The notes below the pieces were generated by a model. The model ran no database searches, had not been told where the DNA came from, and saw only the letters and a program-made list of their open reading frames with translations. A stretch of 27,703 nt of DNA. It comes from JAAZHN01 sp964605575 (GTDB lineage Bacteria; Bacillota_I; Bacilli_A; RF39; UBA660). Below are positions 14,912 to 23,324 of the stretch, one piece after another. The stretch covers positions 1 through 27,703 of the forward strand of contig CAZSDG010000008.1 of assembly GCA_964605575.1 (NCBI GenBank). Direction: 5' to 3'. Position 1 is the stretch's first letter. Each line of letters starts with the position of its first letter. The translations under genes were made by a program, and so were the position numbers.

Positions 14912-15512
14912 AATTATCCTCCCTCTTAGGTTTATTTAATATATATAAATAATAGATCATTATTAATATTGTTTGGCTAAATAATATAATAATTATATAC
15001 GTATCAAACAAATGAAAATCACTTATATATAAACTAACTAGTTCATATCTTGAATAATTAATATATTTAATAACAAAAATAAAGTAGATGATATTAGCAA
15101 ATATAGTGTTAATAAATGTACTAATTATTAAAATAATCAACTTTTTAGACGAAGCTAAAATCAAATTAATCAAAAAAAGAATTAAAAGAATAAATACAAT
15201 TTTAATTATTGAATTAAGCAAAAAATTCATTTTAATAAATAAAATACTATAACTAATTATCACTGGTATTATTGCTAAAAGAGAAATACTAACTCTTCTT
15301 TTAAGATTATTCTTAAGAATAAAATTAATTAATAAAAAATATAATGGCAAGAAAAATAAAGCATAAAATAATAAAGAATTTATTAAATGTTTAATAACTA
15401 ACTCTTGATTAATAATTAAAGAAGTAATTAAAGAGTAAATAAACCAGGTAATAATTATTAATCTACTACCATTAATAAAAAAGTGTTTATGCTTCGTACC
15501 AATTTGTTCCAT
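14895..15512 (-). CDS. Six-helix membrane protein of unknown function between polA and mutM
   Basis: I recognise no family. The 205 residues are almost wholly hydrophobic (Ile, Leu, Phe), with six likely transmembrane helices at about 17-34, 42-66, 73-92, 99-120, 125-150 and 170-192, and a charged C-terminus (KPKREDNYARNS). It has no conserved polar motif that I can see within the helices. Both ends overlap neighbours: 26 nt with the end of polA and 17 nt with the start of mutM, so translation is tightly coupled. The ribosome site before ATG 15512 is modest (AGGA). Bacillus places the membrane gene ytaF near mutM, but I see no likeness strong enough to use that name. Reality as a gene is supported by the overlaps and clean membrane profile. 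Confidence 0.75.
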   Translation of the reverse strand: MEQIGTKHKHFFINGSRLIIITWFIYSLITSLIINQELVIKHLINSLLFYALFFLPLYFLLINFILKNNLKRRVSISLLAIIPVIISYSILFIKMNFLLNSIIKIVFILLILFLINLILASSKKLIILIISTFINTIFANIIYFIFVIKYINYSRYELVSLYISDFHLFDTYIIIILFSQTILIMIYYLYILNKPKREDNYARNS

Positions 15513-18033
15513 AATTTATTCCTACTTTTAAAGGTACATTTATCTCAACAGTATTATTCATGATTCTAGTAACTAGTTCTTCAATCTCATCTTTTTCAGT
15601 TCTTACAACATCAAAAATTAATTCATCATGAACTTGTAATATCATTTTACTCTTCAGATTTCTCTGCTTTATCTCAAAATCAATTTCAATCATTGCTTTT
15701 TTAATAATATCAGCACTAGAACCTTGAATTGGGGTATTTAAAGCAATTCTATTTCCACTTTGTCTAACAATATAAGATGAACTCTTTAATTCATCAATTA
15801 CTCTTCTTCGGTTCATCATTGTTGTCACATAACCAAAATCATTGGCAAATTTTACTATATCATCCATATATTTTTTAACACTTGGATATACTTCGAAATA
15901 TTTTTCAATAAACACTCTTGCTTCTTTAGGTGTCAGATTAGTTCCTTCACTTAAACCAAAATCACTTATTCCATAGACGATCCCGAAGACAACAGCTTTA
16001 GCATTAGAACGCATTTCTTTTGTAACGGCTTCAAGAGGAACATTATAAAGTTTACTAGCAACTTCAATGTGAATATCTTGATCATTTTTAAAAGCTTTGA
16101 TTAATTCTTCAGAATTAGCCAGATGAGCTAATAATCTTAATTCAATTTGCGAATAATCTGCACTTAAAATCAAATCATTATCCGGAATAAAAGCCATTCT
16201 AATTTTTCTGCCTTCTTCATCACGAATCGGGATATTTTGTAAATTAGGTTCGGTTGAAGATAATCTACCAGTTCTTGTTAAACCTTGTTTGAATATCGTA
16301 TGAATTTTATCATCAGTATCAATATAATTACTTAAGCCTTCTAAATATGTAGATTGTAACTTTTTATAATTACGATAATCTATAATCATTTGAATAATTG
16401 GATGACTATTAAGTAATTTATTTAAAACTGAAGCATCGGTACTATACCCTGTTTTAGTTTTTTTACCAAATGGTAATTTTAATTTTTCAAAAAGGATTTC
16501 TCCTAATTGTTTGGGACTAGATATATTAAATATTTCTCTTGCTTCATCATATATTTTATTTTCTAAAATATCAATTTTAGCCTGCATAGAAATCCGCATA
16601 TCCTCTAACTTTTCTTTATTTACTTTAACACCTTGGGCTTCCATCTTAGCTAAAACACTTATTAAAGGCATTTCAATATTATTAAATAAATCTAACATAT
16701 TTAAACTAGTAATTTTATTCATTACTTCATCGTGCTCTTTGTATATATATTTGGCTTTATAAGCCACAATAGTTTCTAAATTTTCAAAATTATTTTTTAA
16801 AAAATAATTATATGATACTACTATTTCTTCATTCATTAATTCAGCCAAATCATCTTTAGTAATTCCTAATAAATAATTACCAATCATTAAATCAAAGCTA
16901 TTATTTAGTATTTCTGTTTTTAATAAACAAAGATTTTTTTTCAAATCAAATGTATATTTATCCAAATTAGAGTGTTTACTTAAAAAATCTTTAACCAAAG
17001 ATTTTGGAATAAAATAACTATTCTTGCCATCATAAACTCCCATTCCTAAAATGTCAGCATAATGATAATTAACTTGATTGGCTTCTATATAGTAAGAAAA
17101 TGGTTTAGTCAAATTAATTTTCGTTAAATCATTAACTATATTAACTTCTAATAACTCTCGAGGTTTATTTGAATCTAATTCTCTAAGTAATGACTTAAAT
17201 TCTAATTTTTCATATAAATCGCGAAGTTCTTGACTATATTCATTATCAAACTTAGTATCTTCTAGATTAAACTTTTTTGGTATATCTTGAAAAATTGTTG
17301 CGATTTCTTTTGATAAAAATGCATTTTCTTTATCATTAATTAATTTTTCTTTAACACTACCAGTTATTTTATCAATATTTTCATAAATATTTTCAATAGT
17401 TAAATATTCACTTATAAGTTTAGTAGCTGTCTTCTCGCCTATTCCTTTTACTCCTGGTATATTATCTGATGGATCACCTGCTAGAGCTTTAAAGTCAATC
17501 ATATTAATTGGCGGAAAGCCAAAATCATTAGTAAATGATTCCTCGTTATAGCGAATATTACCTTTTTGTTTTAATAATTTCATTTCAATTTGCGGAGAAA
17601 TAAGCTGCAGTAAATCTTTATCAGAAGAAATAATTGTCCCAACAAAATTAGGATCTTTGATAGCTTCTTTAGCTAAAGCTCCAATTATATCATCAGCTTC
17701 ATAATTTTCGACCTCATAATATTTAATCCCCATTGCTTTTAATATTTCTCTTGAAACAGGCATTTGTACTTTTAAATCTTCAGGAGTTTCCGATCTACCA
17801 GCTTTATAGTGTTCATATTTATCATGACGAAATGTTTTACCAATATCAAAAGCAACAGCCATATAACTTGGTTTTTCTTCTTCAATTATTTTATTTAACA
17901 TTGAAATAAAACCATATAGAGCATTTGTCGGAAATCCACTCTTATTTCTCATGATAATTCCCGAATAAGACGTTGCATAATAACTTCTAAATAATAAATT
18001 ATTGCCATCAATTAATATAACATTTTTCATCAT
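15487..18033 (-). CDS. polA: DNA polymerase I, probably without proofreading
   Basis: Repairs gaps and removes RNA primers. The 848 residues show the 5' nuclease domain (1 to about 290; LIDGNNLLFRSYYA, YEADDIIGALA, SSDKDLLQL, GDPSDNIPGVKGIGEKTA), a degenerate 3'-5' exonuclease-like domain (about 310-460), and the polymerase domain with motif A SADYSQIELRLLAHL (Asp626), motif B RSNAKAVVFGIVYG (from Arg675) and motif C QVHDELIFD (His802, Asp803). The exonuclease region begins FSYYIEAN, lacking the DxE metal pair of E. coli, as in Bacillus enzymes. AAGGAAG lies before a tandem ATG-ATG at 18033/18030; either may be used. It starts 9 nt after the polC stop. Confidence 0.97.
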   Translation of the reverse strand: MMKNVILIDGNNLLFRSYYATSYSGIIMRNKSGFPTNALYGFISMLNKIIEEEKPSYMAVAFDIGKTFRHDKYEHYKAGRSETPEDLKVQMPVSREILKAMGIKYYEVENYEADDIIGALAKEAIKDPNFVGTIISSDKDLLQLISPQIEMKLLKQKGNIRYNEESFTNDFGFPPINMIDFKALAGDPSDNIPGVKGIGEKTATKLISEYLTIENIYENIDKITGSVKEKLINDKENAFLSKEIATIFQDIPKKFNLEDTKFDNEYSQELRDLYEKLEFKSLLRELDSNKPRELLEVNIVNDLTKINLTKPFSYYIEANQVNYHYADILGMGVYDGKNSYFIPKSLVKDFLSKHSNLDKYTFDLKKNLCLLKTEILNNSFDLMIGNYLLGITKDDLAELMNEEIVVSYNYFLKNNFENLETIVAYKAKYIYKEHDEVMNKITSLNMLDLFNNIEMPLISVLAKMEAQGVKVNKEKLEDMRISMQAKIDILENKIYDEAREIFNISSPKQLGEILFEKLKLPFGKKTKTGYSTDASVLNKLLNSHPIIQMIIDYRNYKKLQSTYLEGLSNYIDTDDKIHTIFKQGLTRTGRLSSTEPNLQNIPIRDEEGRKIRMAFIPDNDLILSADYSQIELRLLAHLANSEELIKAFKNDQDIHIEVASKLYNVPLEAVTKEMRSNAKAVVFGIVYGISDFGLSEGTNLTPKEARVFIEKYFEVYPSVKKYMDDIVKFANDFGYVTTMMNRRRVIDELKSSSYIVRQSGNRIALNTPIQGSSADIIKKAMIEIDFEIKQRNLKSKMILQVHDELIFDVVRTEKDEIEELVTRIMNNTVEINVPLKVGINYGTNWYEA

Positions 18034-18042
18034 AACACTTCC

Positions 18043-21000
18043 TTAAAACAAACTTAGCTGACTGCTTTCTGGTAGGCCTTCTAAAGCCCCTAACAATCTT
18101 AAACGATCAATTGTTGTTGAGTTAATTTTACCTCTTCCTTGTAAGTCTTCAACACTTATAAATTCACTTTTTTCTCTTTCTTCAATAACTTTTCTTAATA
18201 CCATCTCACCCATTCCATCAAGTGCTTTAAAAGGTATAAGTAAACTATTACTATCTTTTTCAATTAAGAAGTTTTTAGCATCAGATTTTTTAATATTAAT
18301 GTTAGAAAATTTATAACCTCTTAAATGCATTTCTAAAGCAATTTCTAAAGTTGTTAAAACATCTTGTTCTTTCTTAGTTGCTTCAAATCTTTTACTTTTA
18401 ATTTCTTCAATTTTCATTCTTAAACCACGTTCTCCACCCAGCATTGCTTCAATATCAAAATCATTTGTTCTAACACTAAAATATGCTGAATAATATTCAA
18501 GTGGATAATAGTATTTAAACCAAGCAACTCGGTATGCCATCATTACATATGCAGTAGCATGTGCTTTAGGAAAAAGATATTTAATTTTTTGACAAGATAA
18601 AATAAACCAATCAGGAACATTATTTTCTTTCATAACAGTCTTCATCTCTGCCCAAGCATCAGGGACTTTTGAAGCAAGTCCTTTACGAACAAACTCCGAT
18701 ATTTTAAAGGCGTAACTTGGCTCGATATTATGTTTAATTAAAGTATTCATTATATCATCACGACAACCATGAGCCTCTTTTAAAGTTGCGATACCTTCAA
18801 CAATAATATCACGAACATTATTTGCCCAAACATCAGTTCCATGCGCTAATCCACAAATTTTAACTATTTCCATGAATGTTGTTGGTTTAGTTTCCGATAA
18901 CATTCGAATAGCAAAATTAGTGCCAAACTCAGGCACCCCCAAAGTTGCGGTTGGGTACCCAATTTGTTCTTCAGTAACACCAATTCCCGAGCAGGAATTA
19001 AACATGTTAATAACATTTTGATCATCAAAAGGAACATCTTGAATTTTAATTCCCGATATATCTTCAAGGTACTTTAACATAGTTGGATCATCATGGCCTA
19101 AAATATCTAGTTTTAAGACATTATCATGAATAGCGTGAAAATCAAAATGGGTTGTATACCAAGTATTGGTTGGATCATCTGCTGGATATTGATAAGGGCT
19201 AAAATCATATATATCCATATAATTTGGAATTACAATTATTCCCCCTGGATGTTGGCCAGTTGTTCTTTTCACCCCTACACAACCAGCAGCTAATCTTTCA
19301 ATTTCTGGTACTCTTAAGGTAACGTTTCTATTTTCAATATAGCCTTTAACAAATCCGAATGCTGTTTTATCTGCAACAGTTCCAATTGTTCCTGCTCTAA
19401 AGACATTATCTTCACCAAATAAGGTTTTAGTATAATCATGAATATCAGCTTGATTATCTCCAGAGAAATTAAGATCAATATCAGGAACTTTCTCAGCTTT
19501 AAATCCTAAAAAAGTGGCAAACGGAATTGCTTGGCCTTCTTTTTTCATCTGCTCGCCACATTCACATTTTAGATTTGGTAAATCATAACCACTTTCATAT
19601 TCACTAGAAAGCTCGACTCCATCTATTTCAAAAATACATTTTTTACACTTAGGACATAAATAATGTGGCGGTAATGGATTAACTTCTGTTATGCCCATCA
19701 TTGCCGCGACAAAGGAAGAACCAACCGAACCTCTTGAACCAACTAAATATCCATCTTCTTCACTTTTTTTAACTAGTTTTTCCGCAATAAGATATAAAAC
19801 TGAATAGCCATTTTGAATAATTCCGCTTAATTCAGCTTCAATTCTTTCTTCAACTATTTTTGGTAAATCTTCGCCATAAATAGATCTAGCTTTTTCATAA
19901 ACCATTTCTCGTGTTATGTCATCACTATTTTCCATCTTTGGTGTATAAAGATCTTTTCTGGTAATTTCTAACTCTTCAATTTGTTCAGCAATTAAATTAG
20001 GATTTTTTATTACATATTCTACTCTTTCTTCTTCAGGTAAGAAATTAAATTGATTTAGCATATCTTCAGTAGTTCTAAAATGTTGAGAAGGAATTTCTTT
20101 AATATCTGATCTATTTAATGGATGTCTACCAACATTTGGTGTGTTTTGATTAATGATTATTTCGCGATAAATTTTATCTTCTTTAGTTAAATGGTGAACA
20201 TCTCCTGTTGCACAAATTGGTTTATTTAAAGTTTTAGCTACTCTAATTATTTTTTTTATGTTATTAATTAATTCACTCTCAGTTTCAAATTCTTTTAAGT
20301 CAATTAAATAGGAACCCTGAACTGGCGGGATTATTTCAATATAATCATAATAATTCATCAAATTAGCTAATTCCTCATCATCTTTTTTCCTAGCTTCACT
20401 AAAAATTTCACCATTCATACAACTACTACCAATAAGTAAACCATCACGATATTTATCGATAACATTTCTTGGTATTCTTGGCACTTTATATAAATATTTA
20501 GTATTAGCTAAAGAAATAATTCTATATAAATTTTTCAACCCTTCAGCATTTTTTGCTAAGACATTAAGATGAAATGTCCTTGAAAATCTACTTGTATCAT
20601 GACTTTCCAAATTACTAAGTAACTCTGTAATTGTTTTTACTTGCTGATTTTTTAATATCTGAGCCATCTTAAAATAGACTTGAGCGGTTCCTTTAGCATC
20701 ATAATCAGCACGGTGATGTGAATCCTCATCAAAATCAACTTCATATCTTTTAACCAAAGCTGATAAATTATGACGCGCTTCATTTGGTGATACAAGCCTA
20801 CTCATTTCCATTGTGTCTAGAAGTGTATTAGTAAACGATTTTAAAGAATACTTCTTAATTGCACTTTCCAAAAATGATAAATCAAATAAAGCATTATGCG
20901 CAATTAGCGGCAGTTCTCCATACCAATTAATAAAATCTAAAACTACTTCTTGCTCTGTTCTTTTGCCCTTAAGCATCTTATCTGTAATTCCGGTTATCTC

Positions 21001-22329
21001 TGTAATTTTTTCTGGTAATTTTCTTCCTGGATCAATAAGTTCATTGAAAGTTTCTAATATTTCGCCATTTTGGATTTTAACTGCTCCTATTTCAATAATT
21101 TGATCTTCACTACCAGCATTAAAACCTGTTGTTTCAGTATCAAATACTACAAATGTATCTTCTAATAAATTATATTCTTGAGGATTAATTACTAATTTAA
21201 CTTCATTATCGTAAACATTTAACTCAGCCCCATAAATAACTTTAATTCCACTCGCAGCCTTATAAGCATCTGGATATGCTTGTAAACAACTATGATCAGT
21301 AATAGCAATAGCCTTATGTCCATATCTTTTGGCTGTTTCAATTAAAGTTTTTGGTGAGACTAAACCATCCATTTGGCTCATAAAAGTATGAGCATGTAAC
21401 TCCACTCTTTTTTCTTCACTATCATCAGTAATAATAACATCTTTAGATGGTATAGTTTCAATATCGGCAATATTTAAAACTATATCATTAGAAAAAGAAT
21501 CATCTTTTATATTACCTCTAAACTTATACCAATTTCCTACTTTTAATTTTTTTGTTAAATCGGCAATTTCTTCTTCATTTCTAGAAAATATCTTCCCGTA
21601 TATACTATCAGTTTTATCACTTAGTTTTAATATAAAGATTTTTAAATTTTCTTTACTTGTATTGATAATATCCAAAGCAAATATAAACGCTTCAATAACA
21701 ACGTTAGACTCTGGTCCCATTATATTTTTAATATCAACAGCTTTACCGCGAAATTTCCTACCAAAAACCAATTCATTCTCCACTATTTTTTTGGCAGATG
21801 ATTTTACAACCGCTGATTTCTTTTCTTCTAATAATAACTCTTTAATTGCCTTTGATTTATCTTCATTTATTTCAATGTTAATAAAAACATCAATTACTCC
21901 TAATTGTTCTAATCTTTTTAACCATTTTTTACTTAAACGATTTAAAGTATTAAATTCATTTTTATTTGTTACTTCAATGTTAATTGTATTATCATTAAAT
22001 TCTAAATCAGCTAAAGTTAAACCTCTTAGAGATGGTGTATCAATTAAGGCTTGATTAAAGTAATTTTCAATAGTGTCTTTTAAATTACTTTGATTTAATT
22101 CTTTAACTGAACATGACAAATTTATTTTATTAACTCCTGGTATACCCTCATCACATTTTTCAATTAATTTTTTGAATACTTCATAATCTAAAATATTATG
22201 ACAATCTAAAATAATGTCCCATTCTTTTTTACTTTTATGGACAATAACTTTTTCAACTGCAACATTATCAAATTCATTATTATATTCAAATCCTATTTTA
22301 TCTAAAAATCTCTTTAATTTATTGTCCAT
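18043..22329 (-). CDS. polC: DNA polymerase III PolC, replicative polymerase with built-in proofreading
   Basis: Main leading-strand polymerase of low-GC Gram-positives. I choose ATG 22329 (1428 residues), because GGAGGTTGAGT directly precedes it; an in-frame TTG at 22359 has no site. Domains in order: N-terminal and OB-fold regions (to about 290); PHP domain with HAH at 312-314 and DH at 345-346; the DEDD exonuclease inserted in it, FDTETTG (Asp397, Glu399), HNALFDLSF (Asp483), HRADYD (Asp542); the zinc site CPKC...CECG (892, 895, 922, 924); and the catalytic palm PDIDLNFSGD (Asp950, Asp952) with LKLDILGHDDP providing the third Asp. Length is normal (~1440). It starts 2 nt after the serine-hydrolase stop. 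PolC normally lies elsewhere, near proS, so its place here is unusual. Confidence 0.97.
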   Translation of the reverse strand: MDNKLKRFLDKIGFEYNNEFDNVAVEKVIVHKSKKEWDIILDCHNILDYEVFKKLIEKCDEGIPGVNKINLSCSVKELNQSNLKDTIENYFNQALIDTPSLRGLTLADLEFNDNTINIEVTNKNEFNTLNRLSKKWLKRLEQLGVIDVFINIEINEDKSKAIKELLLEEKKSAVVKSSAKKIVENELVFGRKFRGKAVDIKNIMGPESNVVIEAFIFALDIINTSKENLKIFILKLSDKTDSIYGKIFSRNEEEIADLTKKLKVGNWYKFRGNIKDDSFSNDIVLNIADIETIPSKDVIITDDSEEKRVELHAHTFMSQMDGLVSPKTLIETAKRYGHKAIAITDHSCLQAYPDAYKAASGIKVIYGAELNVYDNEVKLVINPQEYNLLEDTFVVFDTETTGFNAGSEDQIIEIGAVKIQNGEILETFNELIDPGRKLPEKITEITGITDKMLKGKRTEQEVVLDFINWYGELPLIAHNALFDLSFLESAIKKYSLKSFTNTLLDTMEMSRLVSPNEARHNLSALVKRYEVDFDEDSHHRADYDAKGTAQVYFKMAQILKNQQVKTITELLSNLESHDTSRFSRTFHLNVLAKNAEGLKNLYRIISLANTKYLYKVPRIPRNVIDKYRDGLLIGSSCMNGEIFSEARKKDDEELANLMNYYDYIEIIPPVQGSYLIDLKEFETESELINNIKKIIRVAKTLNKPICATGDVHHLTKEDKIYREIIINQNTPNVGRHPLNRSDIKEIPSQHFRTTEDMLNQFNFLPEEERVEYVIKNPNLIAEQIEELEITRKDLYTPKMENSDDITREMVYEKARSIYGEDLPKIVEERIEAELSGIIQNGYSVLYLIAEKLVKKSEEDGYLVGSRGSVGSSFVAAMMGITEVNPLPPHYLCPKCKKCIFEIDGVELSSEYESGYDLPNLKCECGEQMKKEGQAIPFATFLGFKAEKVPDIDLNFSGDNQADIHDYTKTLFGEDNVFRAGTIGTVADKTAFGFVKGYIENRNVTLRVPEIERLAAGCVGVKRTTGQHPGGIIVIPNYMDIYDFSPYQYPADDPTNTWYTTHFDFHAIHDNVLKLDILGHDDPTMLKYLEDISGIKIQDVPFDDQNVINMFNSCSGIGVTEEQIGYPTATLGVPEFGTNFAIRMLSETKPTTFMEIVKICGLAHGTDVWANNVRDIIVEGIATLKEAHGCRDDIMNTLIKHNIEPSYAFKISEFVRKGLASKVPDAWAEMKTVMKENNVPDWFILSCQKIKYLFPKAHATAYVMMAYRVAWFKYYYPLEYYSAYFSVRTNDFDIEAMLGGERGLRMKIEEIKSKRFEATKKEQDVLTTLEIALEMHLRGYKFSNINIKKSDAKNFLIEKDSNSLLIPFKALDGMGEMVLRKVIEEREKSEFISVEDLQGRGKINSTTIDRLRLLGALEGLPESSQLSLF

Positions 22330-22331
22330 AC

Positions 22332-23324
22332 TCAACCTCCATATACTAACCCTTGACAAAATTCACGCTGACTAGTTATTAAGTCAGTATTTAATTTAAG
22401 CATTTGAGCAGAAACATTGGCAAAAGCACCTTTATAATCTTTATTTCTTAACGTCGACATTACAACTAAAATATAAGGTTCATTGCCAATTGCAATCCCT
22501 GCATCATGATAATAAATATCCCACATTCCATACTTATGATAATAGTTTATATCATCAATATTTAAAGCATTATAGTAATTACTATCTAAAATTTCTTTTA
22601 ATAATTTAGAATTATCATTATCTAAGGCAATTAGTTCATAAATCTTCTTAATATAGATTGTTATTTCTTTAGTATTAGCTTGTCCATAAGCATTATCATC
22701 CATCATATTAACCGCGCCTAATTCTCTACCCAAGGCTCTTAATTTATTAAGACCAATATAATCAACTATCATTGCATGAGCAGTATTATCACTATATTGA
22801 CCAATATATTTAAGTAAATCTTTAATAGTAACTTGACTATTAAGACTAATTTTTTCCATACCTAGAGAATTATTTTTTTGATGAATTTTTTTATATGTTA
22901 ACTTAGTGTTTAAATCTAATTCCCCTGCATTCGATTTATTTATTAGATAAATAATATCTAACATTTTATATAAACTAGCTCCATAATAATTAGTATTTTC
23001 ATTTAAGGACATTTTAAAATCATTTTTTAGATTTTGATAATAATAGCTTATTTTTCTTTCTTTACTATAATTCTCAACTTTAATAATTAAATCTTTAATT
23101 TCCTCGGTTTTCATCTCTTCTTGATACTCTTGATTTAGACATTCACCATATAACTTTAATTTTCGTTGTTCTTCTTCCCGAATTTTCCTTTGCATTTCTT
23201 CTTGTTCTTGAGCAATCCTTGCTAGTTCAACTTGAATTTTCTGATGGGCATTATAAAAACGAAAAGCATTAAAGCCTATAAACACTATTAAAAACAATAT
23301 AACAAATAGATTGCGTATCTTCAT
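22332..23324 (-). CDS. Membrane-anchored serine hydrolase with a beta-lactamase/transpeptidase-like fold
   Basis: A 330-residue protein with an N-terminal helix at about 5-22, a charged linker likely to form a coiled coil (about 28-60; QEQEEMQRKIREEEQRK), and a class A beta-lactamase-like domain outside the cell. The active-site set is visible: SLYK at 117-120 (nucleophile Ser117), SDN at 178-180, and KYG at 264-266 in place of KTG/KSG. No Glu166-type omega loop can be named, so activity on beta-lactams is not implied; such proteins may be wall hydrolases, transpeptidase-like or inactive. Its ATG overlaps the dnaE stop in TAATG, with GGGGAGA inside dnaE, and polC starts 2 nt after its TGA. 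A wall enzyme inserted between two polymerase genes is unexpected. Confidence 0.85.
   Translation of the reverse strand: MKIRNLFVILFLIVFIGFNAFRFYNAHQKIQVELARIAQEQEEMQRKIREEEQRKLKLYGECLNQEYQEEMKTEEIKDLIIKVENYSKERKISYYYQNLKNDFKMSLNENTNYYGASLYKMLDIIYLINKSNAGELDLNTKLTYKKIHQKNNSLGMEKISLNSQVTIKDLLKYIGQYSDNTAHAMIVDYIGLNKLRALGRELGAVNMMDDNAYGQANTKEITIYIKKIYELIALDNDNSKLLKEILDSNYYNALNIDDINYYHKYGMWDIYYHDAGIAIGNEPYILVVMSTLRNKDYKGAFANVSAQMLKLNTDLITSQREFCQGLVYGG

Noticed and set aside
22330..22359. TTG start giving PolC ten more residues
   Set aside because: GGAGGTTGAGT directly precedes ATG 22329, and the TTG has no ribosome site.
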